A DNA stretch of 64,000 nt from assembly GCA_030649935.1 (NCBI GenBank), contig JAUSFN010000026.1:1-64000 (forward strand), in the 5' to 3' direction. A program made the translations under genes and the position numbers. The notes below the pieces were generated by a model, which was not told where the DNA came from, made no database searches, and worked only from the letters and a program-made list of their open reading frames with translations. Positions 17,961-25,896 of the stretch are shown here, piece by piece. Each line of letters begins with the position of its first letter. Within the stretch, counting starts at the first letter, position 1. Origin of the DNA: Candidatus Planktophila sp. GTDB taxonomy: Bacteria > Actinomycetota > Actinomycetes > Nanopelagicales > Nanopelagicaceae.

Positions 17961-19034
17961 TTACCACTCCAACAGTACGAATTCGGAACAAAATCCAGGA
18001 CCCATTGCCAACATTAACCCGAATGTTCCTGGTATCGGTTTCTCTACTCCATGTCCTGCCAGAATATCTCGCAAAATGTGTAAAACGGAGGCCGAAGATA
18101 AATTGCCATATTCTGCCAACGAGAGCCAAGAGATTTCGAGTTGTCCATCATTCAATTCCAAACTTTCTTCAATTGCGCGTAATACCTTTGGACCACCCGT
18201 ATGGCTAACCCACTGCGAAATGTTTGATGTTGTTAGACCATGATCTGCAAGGAACTCTCGTACCTCACCACCAATATTTTCAGAGACGATATCGCTTACT
18301 GAGGAGGTGAGAACAATGTGGAAACCACTACCACCAATATTCCAGGCCATTGTCTCTTCTGTATCTGGATAAATCTTGCTCCTTGAGTCAATCACCCGCG
18401 GACCCTGAATGCCCATTCGTTTCGCGCGCCGATTTCCAACCATAACCACGGCAGCGGCTCCGTCGCCAAATAAACCTGACGAGACAATATTTGCCATTGA
18501 CATATCGTCGGCCTGCAAAGTGAGCGAGCAAAGCTCAACGGAGAGAAGAACTGCCACATCATCTGGATGACCAAGTAAATAGTCATGAACACGAGCGATT
18601 CCAGCTGCACCGGCCACACATCCCAATCCGAATATCGGCACTCTCTTCACGTCGGAACGGAATCCCACAATTGAAACAAGTCGTGCCTCAAGTGATGGAG
18701 TGGCCAAGCCTGTAACAGATGTCGCCATGATGTAGTCGACTTCTTCTGCGTTGATACCTACTTCATGAAGAGCGGATTCAATAGCTTTTGCGCCAAGTTC
18801 CAAAGCGATTCGAATAAAGGCATCATTTGCCTCACCAAAACCATTGAGTTCGATGTACTCCTCCGCAGGCAGGGCAAGGTTACGAAATTTGACTTCAGTG
18901 GCTTTGTGAATGCGTTCAATTAATGCAAAATCATTTCCTTGTGGCGAGACAATTTTTGCAAAGATATTTGTAATTTCATCTTGCGAATACCTGTGAGATC
19001 CCAGGACCCCATGCACTGATGCAACTACTGACAT
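17961..19034 (-). CDS. Type III polyketide synthase (alkylresorcinol/alkylpyrone synthase-like)
   Basis: A thiolase-fold condensing enzyme (357 aa), first gene of a three-gene operon. The catalytic triad is visible: Cys in IFGLGCVAGAAG (about residue 138), His in VSHTGGPKVL, and Asn in EYGNLSSASVL, with the C-terminal GPGFCSEFVLLEW. Such enzymes extend an acyl-CoA or acyl-ACP with malonyl units and cyclise to alkylresorcinols or pyrones. The downstream methyltransferase and flavoprotein genes make phenolic-lipid synthesis (srsA-type) the best model. Products would sit in the membrane. Starter length and cyclisation mode cannot be read from the sequence. Confidence 0.88.
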   Translation of the reverse strand: MSVVASVHGVLGSHRYSQDEITNIFAKIVSPQGNDFALIERIHKATEVKFRNLALPAEEYIELNGFGEANDAFIRIALELGAKAIESALHEVGINAEEVDYIMATSVTGLATPSLEARLVSIVGFRSDVKRVPIFGLGCVAGAAGIARVHDYLLGHPDDVAVLLSVELCSLTLQADDMSMANIVSSGLFGDGAAAVVMVGNRRAKRMGIQGPRVIDSRSKIYPDTEETMAWNIGGSGFHIVLTSSVSDIVSENIGGEVREFLADHGLTTSNISQWVSHTGGPKVLRAIEESLELNDGQLEISWLSLAEYGNLSSASVLHILRDILAGHGVEKPIPGTFGLMLAMGPGFCSEFVLLEW

Positions 19035-19079
19035 CCCACGAGTCTAGAGGGATATCAAGAATTGAGACAGTAAAAGATC

Positions 19080-19529
19080 CTACTTAAGCGAACCCATCAC
19101 GGCGCCATCTGGAAAGGCTTCAGTATGTACCATAAGCGAATATTTGTTGGGTTGCTCTACCATATCCATCAAAATATTTGAATCTACATTCATGCAACTT
19201 TCATTCATCATATTCATATTGGCAATGTCAAATACGACAACATCCTCTTCAGAAGCAGTCACTTGAATGTGCGCTTCAGTCATTCCTGTCATACGTTTTG
19301 TCATAATCGAATAGCAAATTTCTTTGAAATTCTCGTTCACCGTAAAATTTCCGGTGGCAGAGCCATCCGCTAACCCGGTCACCATGCCATCGGTTCCCAT
19401 AGGCATATTTTCTCCAGAGGCATCAACTGAAAGATCATGAAAGTTTTGAGTGGAAGAAGTCGAACAGGCGGATAATACGCTAGCAATAATTACGAAAGTG
19501 ATTGCTAGAACAATTTTACTGTGTTTCAT
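19080..19529 (-). CDS. CHRD-domain lipoprotein
   Basis: A 149-aa protein with a lipoprotein signal: hydrophobic core IVLAITFVIIASVLSACSTSS and lipobox LSAC, so probably anchored outside the membrane by lipidated Cys. The rest is one CHRD-type beta domain: DGSATGNFTVN, an AHIQV strand (AHIH position), a Cys pair (EICYSI, NESCMNV) and the closing PDGAVMGSLK. Family function is unknown beyond a secreted beta-sandwich first seen in chordin. It is unusually rich in Met (several MNMM-type runs), which might matter for metal binding. A second CHRD protein lies at 20273. Confidence 0.8.
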   Translation of the reverse strand: MKHSKIVLAITFVIIASVLSACSTSSTQNFHDLSVDASGENMPMGTDGMVTGLADGSATGNFTVNENFKEICYSIMTKRMTGMTEAHIQVTASEEDVVVFDIANMNMMNESCMNVDSNILMDMVEQPNKYSLMVHTEAFPDGAVMGSLK

Positions 19530-19780
19530 CTACTCTTCCCTCTGGTGCGGCTAATTACTGCAATGGTGTAAAAGTTACTTCTGAAAGCCTATCTCTTTAC
19601 GTGGGTACTCAATCATCTCAAGACGAGAATGAAGCATTTATTATTATTATTAAAGGTCAAACAATGTTAGAAATAAGTAGATGCACGCTCGGAATTAATT
19701 TCGTCCAGTTTCGAAAGAAGTATTTCTATTGTAATGGGAGAAGAAGTGCGGTCTAATGAAAGTAACAGAAAGTTGGTCTC

Positions 19781-19936
19781 ATGATTACTTTAGGAATCGT
19801 GCTTTTGATTTTGAGTTTAGTAACCGAAGTTTTAATTTTGAAAAGCTTGGGAATCATACTGATTTTCGTTGGGGTCATCTTTGTTTTATTGGGTAAATCT
19901 GGGCGCTCAGTTGGTGGTCGCAATCACTATTGGTGA
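19781..19936 (+). CDS. Small membrane protein, DUF6131-like (51 aa)
   Basis: Not in the ORF track because of its length. ATG 19781 opens a 51-codon frame beginning MITLGIVLLILSLV and ending GRSVGGRNHYW before TGA. It has two hydrophobic segments with a short loop, followed by a basic Gly-rich tail. That is the pattern of the small actinobacterial DUF6131 family, as far as I can recognise it. Its function is unknown. No strong ribosome-binding site is visible (GAAAGTTGGTCTC upstream). Confidence 0.6.
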   Translation: MITLGIVLLILSLVTEVLILKSLGIILIFVGVIFVLLGKSGRSVGGRNHYW

Positions 19937-20272
19937 GTGCAATGAGACTCGCCTGAATTGTAATAACCAACGGAATGAATGCGTATGACAAAAGGTAAAT
20001 CTTTACTATGATTATTAGAAACTACTTCTTCGTTCACCCGAAGAATTTGAGAAAAGGTCGCAAATATGGGTTGTGGCCTACCATCAAGCCACCACAACAC
20101 AATAGATATAAATGGGTTTTATTATAAAATCACTTTTCGGCTTATAGTAGGTACTGCCCCACCCATAAATTAACGCCCGTTGCACTCCCTGCACATCAGA
20201 TGAAGAGCAACTTGAGGTTCAGGAGCAAATGTTAGACACTTAATTACGAGAAACTAGACGGAGGAAAACGAA
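19937..20272. other. Intergenic region, 336 bp, no gene seen
   Basis: AT-rich. It contains a loose inverted repeat (TTGTGGC ... GCCACCACAA near 20072-20100) and, at its right end, the ribosome-binding site GGAGGAAAACG for the CHRD gene at 20273. No RNA gene or credible ORF is visible. Confidence 0.4.
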
Positions 20273-20716
20273 ATGATCAAGAAAACTATTATTCTCCTTA
20301 CCGCGGCGACACTGACTATTGGATTGGCACCGGGGGCGCAAGCCAAAGAGATCACAAAACTTGCTGTCACTGCTATAGGTGCCAATCACGTGGGCGGAAC
20401 TGGTGCGATGAATGGTTCAGCTAAAGGTACTTTTATTCTCAACTTAAAAAAATCTAGCCTCTGTGCAAACGTCAAGACTAAGGACTTAACCGACGTGAAA
20501 GCAGCACACATCCATAAAGGTGCAAAGGGTGTAGATGGTCCACCATTTATTACCTTCGACATATTGAAATTCAATAGCACTTCACAGAATTGTGTCAACG
20601 TTGATAAAGCGCTCTTATCAGATATTTCAAAGTCCCCAAGCATGTATTACTTCAACGTACACACAAAGGATTATTTTGCAGGCGCAGTTCGTGGACAGTT
20701 GGGGAAGAAGAAGTAA
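20273..20716 (+). CDS. Secreted CHRD-domain protein
   Basis: A 147-aa protein with a strong GGAGG ribosome-binding site. The Sec signal peptide (KKTIILLTAATLTIGLAPG, cleavage near AQAKE) has no lipobox Cys. The mature CHRD domain shows GAMNGSAKGTFILNL, a Cys (SSLCANV), the family hallmark AAHIHKGAKGVDGPP and the closing FAGAVRGQLGKKK. It is a better match to the CHRD consensus than its neighbour at 19080. The two genes point in opposite directions about 740 bp apart, so they are probably not co-transcribed. Likely extracellular; binding partner unknown. Confidence 0.85.
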   Translation: MIKKTIILLTAATLTIGLAPGAQAKEITKLAVTAIGANHVGGTGAMNGSAKGTFILNLKKSSLCANVKTKDLTDVKAAHIHKGAKGVDGPPFITFDILKFNSTSQNCVNVDKALLSDISKSPSMYYFNVHTKDYFAGAVRGQLGKKK

Positions 20717-20748
20717 CTCATGAAAATTTAATAATTGATTACTTGGTT

Positions 20749-20940
20749 CTAAATTCCTGGTCTGACGCCGACAATACTTACGAACAGGAATAACGCTGTG
20801 TCTAGAACACCAATCATTAATAATACTTTTTGCAACTTACTTAGTTTTCTTGGGCCCGAATTTTCACCATAATAGGGTTTAACTGATTGTCCATCCAAAA
20901 TCAGAAATGATATCTGTTGAAATATTGATCGGAATTGCAA
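20749..20940 (-). CDS. Possible small single-pass membrane protein
   Basis: A 63-codon ORF whose C-terminal half (KLSKLQKVLLMIGVLDTALF then LFVSIVGVRPGI) resembles a real amphipathic-to-transmembrane segment. The first 30 residues are less convincing, and no good ribosome-binding site is seen. It may be a real small gene with a start further in, or chance. It lies just outside the integrative element. Confidence 0.3.
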   Translation of the reverse strand: MQFRSIFQQISFLILDGQSVKPYYGENSGPRKLSKLQKVLLMIGVLDTALFLFVSIVGVRPGI

Positions 20941-21039
20941 GTCTAAAAACTAATAAAACTACTCGCACTACTCGTCCTTAGTTCGGATAAGCTTTAAGCT
21001 GATGAAGTAGGCCAAAGTTGTAAATGAAGTGTGAATTTG

Positions 21040-21091
21040 TGCGCGCGAAGGGATTCGAACCCCCAACCTTCTGATCCGTAGATACGCGCGC
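21040..21091 (-). pseudogene. D-arm-less tRNA-Arg(ACG) remnant at the distal attachment site
   Basis: The minus strand keeps the 5' acceptor strand GCGCGCGTA, then jumps to TCTACGGATCAGAAGG and continues through T-arm and acceptor 3' strand. The D-arm and the 5' side of the anticodon stem are missing. CCA is not encoded. It contains the 43-bp repeat shared with the real tRNA at 28486-28561. It is not a functional elongator tRNA; it marks the far att site. The retained 5' acceptor strand is more than a simple 3'-half remnant would have. Confidence 0.7.
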
Positions 21092-21176
21092 CGTGACAAA
21101 TACCCACTTAGAAGTGGTTTTCACGCTCTAATTGTACCAAGAGTTGTGTCATGTTGTTTCCATGTATTCCAGACTC

Positions 21177-21197
21177 GTAACTCACTGCGTTACTCAC
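21177..21197. repeat. Paired TAACTCAC-type repeats near the distal att site (candidate integrase arm sites)
   Basis: GTAACTCAC (21177-21185) and GTTACTCAC (21189-21197) are spaced 12 bp start to start. The same arrangement recurs at 28394-28414 near the other end, in the same orientation and at the same distance from the 43-bp core. Confidence 0.5.
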
Positions 21198-21269
21198 CAA
21201 CTGCTTATCACCTCCAGAAACTTCATAAACTAATTCTGCTCAGTTCAAGTAGCAGTCGAAGTAAATTAC

Positions 21270-23006
21270 CTATTTTGCATCATTATTAGCCTCATCCATT
21301 TCAACCAGTTGCATTAGATCTTTTAAAGAATTTGCAATGAAATCAAGTTTTCCCCACGCCTCTGTATATCCATCAAATTTTCCGACCGCGGCACTAGGGC
21401 TAAATATTGCCCCTCGTTTCTTTAACGCTTCAAGAATGCTAATCTCCCAATTCCTTGCAAGAAGCCCATCCATTGGTCCTCGTAAATCCTTTACTTCCCA
21501 ACCTCTATTCTGATGTAACTTCACACGCTTATTTGGAAAATTTGTGATTCCAATTTGATACAACTGCCATTCCGAATGTTCGAGGAAATAGAGCCACGCC
21601 TTCGAATTAGGATCAAAGCCAGAGGAAGCACAGGTTGGACATCCACTCGGTCGGGTTCTGATACTTACGGCCGATGTCCATTGATGATCTTCCGAGCATT
21701 TCCAAGCCATTTTCTTATCACTTCCAGCCATCAATTTAGTCGGATCCCAGCCATCGGCTTCGCTCGCAATTATGGGGTGAGTAGTCTTGAGGTCGTTGTA
21801 ACCGACCAAAATTTTGTCGTTACCGCAAATAGGACACCCCGCACTTTTTGACCGAGTTCGACTAGCAATTGACGATTCCCAAATATGCCCAAAATCGCAG
21901 ATCCACTCTGCTCTATTTCTTCCCCCGCCCCCGATAATGTTTCTTGGATCCCAACCATGTGCTTGTTGGGCGATTTTTGGAAAAAGCGTTTCAAGATCGT
22001 TGTAGCCAATTAATAATTCTTGATTGGCACAGATCGCACATCCATTGCCATGCCGAGTTTTACTATAGACACGGCTAGAAGTCACATGCCCAATGGGGCA
22101 TTCCCATCGCATCTTCTTTGTACTACCTGCGACAACGGTTTTTGGATCCCAGCCATGGGCATGAATAGCAATTTCTGGGTGGGTAGTTGCTAGGTCATTG
22201 AAACCAATTAAAACTTGTTGACCCGAACAAACAGGGCACCCACCACCTTTTGTTCTGTTGCCAATTGTGGCATCCCAGTGGTGTCCCAATGTGCAAAGCC
22301 ATGAAACCTTTTTCCCACTATGGGCTCTAAATTTTGTTAGATCCCAGCCATGGGCTTCTTTTGCTAACTCCGGATGGGTCGTCGCCAGATCGTTATAGCC
22401 CTGAAGTACGGTGAAATTTCCACAAGTGGGACAGCCATTTTTCATGCGAGTGCTCACCACCGCTTCCCAATGGTGGCCTTCCTTACAAATCCATTTCTTG
22501 CTTTTTATCGAGCCTAAGGTGACGGTAGATGGATCCCATTCGAATGCTTCTGCGGCCAATTCCGGCTTCAATGTTGCAAGATCATTGAAACCAATAAGAA
22601 CTCGACGACCAGAGCAAGTTGGACAACCTGAGCCCCTCGTCCTATTTCCAACTACTGCTAACCACTCATGACCTTTGTCGCACTTCCATTTCAGTTTGGC
22701 ATTGTTACTGGCTGAAATGAGCATTGGATTCCAACCAACAGCCTCTTTCGCCAAAGCAGGGAACAAATATCCAACCGACGAGCAAACAGGACAGGATGTG
22801 CGGGAACCCCTAACTCCAGTTCTATTTCTTACTTCAGCGATCCACTCATGTCCTACGGTACATTTCCAAGGGAGTTTTTTGGCACTTCCTACTGCAACTT
22901 TGGTTGGATCCCAACCGAATGCTTCTCTCGCCAACTCTGGATGTGTATCGGAAAGTACGCGTACCAAGGATCTTTTACTCCTCTCTTGCATCCGAAGGAT
23001 ATTCAA
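21270..23006 (-). CDS. Seven zinc-ribbon repeats fused to a GIY-YIG-like nuclease domain
   Basis: A 578-aa protein (TTG start at 23006, or ATG 22991). Residues about 20-465 are seven repeats of 60-65 aa. Each contains a HPELAxEAxGWDP helix, then WKCxxGHxWxAxVxxRT and GCPxC, i.e. C-H-C-C zinc ligands of the probable zinc-ribbon/treble-clef family (PF14311, DUF4379-like). Residues about 470-560 resemble the GIY-YIG superfamily: AWLYFLEHSEW then LYQIGITNFPNKRVKLHQ, with a later Glu in WEISILEALKKRG. Such proteins occur in phages and mobile elements, where zinc ribbons are thought to bind nucleic acid and the C-terminal domain to cut it. Repeat 5 keeps its ligands but lacks the usual Trp after GH. 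Role in this element (defence, homing or regulation) is unknown. Confidence 0.8.
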   Translation of the reverse strand: MNILRMQERSKRSLVRVLSDTHPELAREAFGWDPTKVAVGSAKKLPWKCTVGHEWIAEVRNRTGVRGSRTSCPVCSSVGYLFPALAKEAVGWNPMLISASNNAKLKWKCDKGHEWLAVVGNRTRGSGCPTCSGRRVLIGFNDLATLKPELAAEAFEWDPSTVTLGSIKSKKWICKEGHHWEAVVSTRMKNGCPTCGNFTVLQGYNDLATTHPELAKEAHGWDLTKFRAHSGKKVSWLCTLGHHWDATIGNRTKGGGCPVCSGQQVLIGFNDLATTHPEIAIHAHGWDPKTVVAGSTKKMRWECPIGHVTSSRVYSKTRHGNGCAICANQELLIGYNDLETLFPKIAQQAHGWDPRNIIGGGGRNRAEWICDFGHIWESSIASRTRSKSAGCPICGNDKILVGYNDLKTTHPIIASEADGWDPTKLMAGSDKKMAWKCSEDHQWTSAVSIRTRPSGCPTCASSGFDPNSKAWLYFLEHSEWQLYQIGITNFPNKRVKLHQNRGWEVKDLRGPMDGLLARNWEISILEALKKRGAIFSPSAAVGKFDGYTEAWGKLDFIANSLKDLMQLVEMDEANNDAK

Positions 23007-23025
23007 ATTAATTACATAAGTTTTA

Positions 23026-23706
23026 CTATCTCTTGGTAATAAATGCCAGGAATTCTTTACCCAATGAAGTCGTTACACTGCTTCGCAAACCACTTCCTGA
23101 CATCGTAACATTTAGAGACTCTATTGAGACTAATCCCGAATTTCGAAGAAGTCTTAAAAGTTGGTTTGAGAACTCCGATGTCCATTGGGGGAAAAGGATT
23201 TGAAGTAGAGATGAAATACCCCCCATCATAAAATCGGGCCATTCTTGATCAAGTTTTTCGAAGAAAAGTGGGGGATTATCAAGAAAATCTAGCAATTGGA
23301 TGTGAGATACCGTCAAATCAGAGACATATTGCATAAACATGTTCAGTTTGTCTGAATCCATAGAGGGTTGTATGGCGGCATTAAGAACGGCGTTCCCGAG
23401 AAGAGCAATTTTTTCTTTATCGTGTGTGCGGACGGCACTTTGAGTAGCAGAAGCGACGGCATCAAGGAATATTTCATTGCGGGAGAGATCATCAAGATTA
23501 AGATTGTCCACTTTATTCAATAAGTCTTCTACCCTTGCTGCCAATTCTTCCAGCCATGCGTCCCTTCTTTTCCCATAAGCAACACCCAGCATTTCCTGAA
23601 GGACAATTGAAAATGGTCCTCCTACGATTGGCACAACGCTTACCGCTGCAACTGCCAAAACCTCTGAAACTCCGCGCTTGCTATCCTTTTTCGGTAGTTT
23701 TTCCAC
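23026..23706 (-). CDS. Unknown island protein with hydrophobic N-terminal segment (226 aa)
   Basis: GTG start at 23706, two bases after the end of a possible 25-codon leader ORF. Residues 13-42 contain a hydrophobic hairpin (VLAVAAVSVVPIVGGPFSIV). Then come a charged helix (KRRDAWLEELAARVEDLLNK) and a largely helical body with AVRTHDKEKIALLGNAVLNA, and a C-terminus that looks like a winged-helix-type end (SLGKEFLAFITKR). I know similar hypothetical proteins scattered in bacterial accessory regions but cannot name a function. It is followed 19 bp later by the zinc-ribbon/GIY-YIG gene, so the two are probably co-transcribed and may work together. Confidence 0.7.
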   Translation of the reverse strand: MEKLPKKDSKRGVSEVLAVAAVSVVPIVGGPFSIVLQEMLGVAYGKRRDAWLEELAARVEDLLNKVDNLNLDDLSRNEIFLDAVASATQSAVRTHDKEKIALLGNAVLNAAIQPSMDSDKLNMFMQYVSDLTVSHIQLLDFLDNPPLFFEKLDQEWPDFMMGGISSLLQILFPQWTSEFSNQLLRLLRNSGLVSIESLNVTMSGSGLRSSVTTSLGKEFLAFITKR

Positions 23707-23708
23707 AT

Positions 23709-23786
23709 TTATCTCACGATCGCAACAGGGTAATTTGGATAAGTAAATCCTAGGATAAATCCAAGATTAAATAGTCTTTTCCTCAT
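23709..23786 (-). CDS. Possible 25-codon leader ORF upstream of the 226-aa gene
   Basis: ATG 23786 lies inside the repeated leader sequence, at the same place as the start codon of the coiled-coil gene at 24925/24928 (GTGATGAG then AAAAG in both). It encodes MRKRLFNLGFILGF..., ends with TAA at 23709, and is 2 bp from the GTG start of the next gene. This would allow translational coupling. It may instead be only the relic of a duplicated 5' region. Confidence 0.3.
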   Translation of the reverse strand: MRKRLFNLGFILGFTYPNYPVAIVR

Positions 23787-23855
23787 CACAATAAACTACC
23801 CCTTATCACCTCCATAAACTCCACTTATTCAAATCCCCGACTTCGGATCTTGTCA
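23782..23855 (-). repeat. Leader repeat copy 1
   Basis: About 75 bp nearly identical to 24921-25004: CTCATCACAATAAACTACCC, CTTATCACCTCCATAAACT, then CCACTTATTCAAATCCCC and GACTTCGG. Read on the minus strand it contains GGAGGTGATAAGGGGTA and ends at an ATG. It lies upstream of the 226-aa gene. Confidence 0.65.
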
Positions 23856-23893
23856 TTCTTTACCACTTCAAACCCACCTTCTCGTTGGAATTA

Positions 23894-24928
23894 TTAATTT
23901 ATTTCGGAGAGAACTCTTTTAATGAACGCGTAGGCTGTCGATGCTAATCTGCCCGATTCACCAACTTCATCAAGGCGACTCTTTTTGAAGGCGTGTGCAC
24001 ATGTACTTTTTGCCTCATAGGAATAGTCTTTCACTCTGTCCAAAAGATCATCAAAATAGATGGAGTCGCTAAAGATTGGTCTTAGGACTCCGTATGAATC
24101 TTGAAGTACAGAACATGCGTACTCCATGGCAGCGGCTGTCTTAACTCCCTCAATAAATCCCGCATAACTATACAAATAGGAATTAAGTGTTGCTGAAAAT
24201 GACTTAAGAGTTCGTATTTCACTTTGCGTAAAACCACCATTGGCCATGTTCCGTGATGCTTCCATGGCTGCCTCATCATTTGCAATTGAATTCGCTTCCT
24301 CTAATTGCTTCTGACTGGCTTCAAATTGCTTCAGATTCTCTTCGGCTTGCTTTCGATTCTCTTCTTCGACTTTCTTCTTTTCTTCTAATTGCTGCTTCTC
24401 CAATGCTGCCCGCGCCGCTATGGCGATTAATTTCTCACTCGCGATTGTTGCCTCCTTCTCCGCCTGAACTACTGAAGCCTCGTATCTAATTTTTGCGGAA
24501 GGATCTATCTTCCATCTTAGAGCAGCACCTGAAGGCTCAAGCATCCCAATCAAAACCGTGATTAATAAAATTGCCCCGCCAATACTTAGTCCCCTTGACA
24601 TACCCTTTTTCAACTTATTGCTCTTCATTGTCAAATTTCGGACTACTCTATAAAAGCGGATTGCGGTGAGGGTCAGGCTGATGAGGACTAGAAATGTGCC
24701 TACTGCCTCAAGATTTGAAATCGGTTTAGCATCCTCAGTTGCAACATTATGAGTCGTAAAGGTAAATCCAAATACAAGCCCAGTAGCAAGAAGCCACCAA
24801 GGAGTTCGCTCAAGTCTCTTTAATAGTCTTTTTAGTGGGCCACTCTGCTCCGGTAAATTTTCATTTTCCGCTGCTGAATTGTTTTCCGCTGCTGAACTTC
24901 CGCCGAACATTTTGCTTTTGCTCATCAC
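23894..24928 (-). CDS. Three-TM membrane protein with long coiled coil (344 aa)
   Basis: The start is ATG 24928 (or 24925), directly behind leader repeat copy 2. Residues 1-35 are polar. Three transmembrane segments follow: WWLLATGLVFGFTF (about 43-58), VGTFLVLISLTLTAIRFY (about 78-97) and IGGAILLITVLIGML (about 113-130). Residues about 155-230 form a Lys/Glu/Gln coiled coil (EKQQLEEKKKVEEENRKQAE). The C-terminal 110 residues are helical with a CSVLQDSYGV segment. No enzymatic motif is visible. Topology suggests a membrane-anchored scaffold or sensor with a large soluble C-terminal part. Function unknown; it is island cargo with no recognised homologue. Confidence 0.7.
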   Translation of the reverse strand: MMSKSKMFGGSSAAENNSAAENENLPEQSGPLKRLLKRLERTPWWLLATGLVFGFTFTTHNVATEDAKPISNLEAVGTFLVLISLTLTAIRFYRVVRNLTMKSNKLKKGMSRGLSIGGAILLITVLIGMLEPSGAALRWKIDPSAKIRYEASVVQAEKEATIASEKLIAIAARAALEKQQLEEKKKVEEENRKQAEENLKQFEASQKQLEEANSIANDEAAMEASRNMANGGFTQSEIRTLKSFSATLNSYLYSYAGFIEGVKTAAAMEYACSVLQDSYGVLRPIFSDSIYFDDLLDRVKDYSYEAKSTCAHAFKKSRLDEVGESGRLASTAYAFIKRVLSEIN

Positions 24929-25004
24929 AATAAAGTACCCCTTATCACCTCCATAAACTACAGAAACTCCACTTATTCAAATCCCCGACTTCGGGTCTTG
25001 TCAC
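24921..25004 (-). repeat. Leader repeat copy 2
   Basis: Second copy of the repeat at 23782-23855, differing by a 9-bp insertion (ACAGAAACT-like) and a few substitutions. It covers the ribosome-binding region and start codon of the coiled-coil gene. It also faces the PIN-like gene at 25068 on the other strand, so it may hold divergent promoters. Confidence 0.65.
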
Positions 25005-25067
25005 TGTAAGCGCAGAACTTTCCGAAGGCTTTATTGATTTTCGAAGGCATAGCGCCATACTTCTTGT

Positions 25068-25676
25068 ATGGCCAAACCGTACAATCTCACAGGAATCTCT
25101 TGGCATATAGATAATAATGTGCTGACCAAATCCAGCGCCGAAACCCTTAGAGGATTGTTTGAGCATGGATGGGTGTTGCTCACTATCTCCTCGATAATTG
25201 AAGTAGAGCATTTGGATGCCACAAGTAAACAGGATGCTGCCAGACTTGAAGAAAGTCGCGCTCCCTTCTTTACCTCTTTTGCCCCCCTTGTCCTAGATCA
25301 CTCGATTCTGGGCAAATCTGTTCTCGCAGCAGACATTGATGAAGAGAGAATAGTTAAAGTGCACAAGGCAATATGGCCTGCATCCAATTTGGAGTCCGAT
25401 CGTATGAGTCCAAATCGTAGGTCAATGGGGAGGTCGCGATTTAGAGATTCACTTATCGTGGCTCACGCAATAAGAGATATTGCCTCTGCACTAGTTACGG
25501 ATGATCTGAGGGTTCTTTCTGCTAATGAGAGAATTCGAATGGAATTCCCCAATTTCAAAGTAATTTCGATCAAGGCGGCAACCGACCTAGCCCTTGCGAG
25601 AGTAGAAAAGGTTAGAAGATTAGCGAAAGGTGATTCCAAATCTCGGAGTGGAACCAGACTTCCGGACTGGCCATAA
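25068..25676 (+). CDS. PIN-like domain protein (possible ribonuclease)
   Basis: A 202-aa protein with a PIN-like layout of acidic residues: Asp near the start (WHIDNNVLTKSS), Glu in ISSIIEVEHLDAT, Asp in SRFRDSLIVAHAI, and LVTDDLRVLSANERI near the end. PIN domains are Mg-dependent RNases, often toxins, but no antitoxin-sized partner ORF is adjacent. It is the only plus-strand cargo gene besides the membrane protein at 25897. The ATG has no obvious Shine-Dalgarno sequence, and a later start would still keep the first Asp. It may be a solitary nuclease effector of the island. Family confidence is moderate; target unknown. Confidence 0.6.
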   Translation: MAKPYNLTGISWHIDNNVLTKSSAETLRGLFEHGWVLLTISSIIEVEHLDATSKQDAARLEESRAPFFTSFAPLVLDHSILGKSVLAADIDEERIVKVHKAIWPASNLESDRMSPNRRSMGRSRFRDSLIVAHAIRDIASALVTDDLRVLSANERIRMEFPNFKVISIKAATDLALARVEKVRRLAKGDSKSRSGTRLPDWP

Positions 25677-25896
25677 TGCCAAAGATTCACTCCTTTAATC
25701 GTGGACCTGTAGTTACTTTTTCAGTGCTCAAATTCACCCATTTCTTCTAAATTCACCCACTCGTTGCAAAGCATTCCCAAACTTCTAAAAACTTTTTTCA
25801 TTGTATTTAATCGATCTAGGTTTCCATTCTCAGGTTCCGCCTTGAGGGAACTAGAAAATCCTGTCAAATACCTGCTATTCGCAGTATTCTTTAAAA

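Noticed and set aside
19502-19756. Plus ORF 84 aa between the CHRD genes
   Set aside because: Low-complexity Ile run from ATT repeats; no start signal, no domain.
24945-25211. Minus ORF 88 aa overlapping leader repeat copy 2
   Set aside because: Antisense to the PIN-like gene over most of its length; the shared end with copy 1 comes from the repeat, not from a conserved protein.
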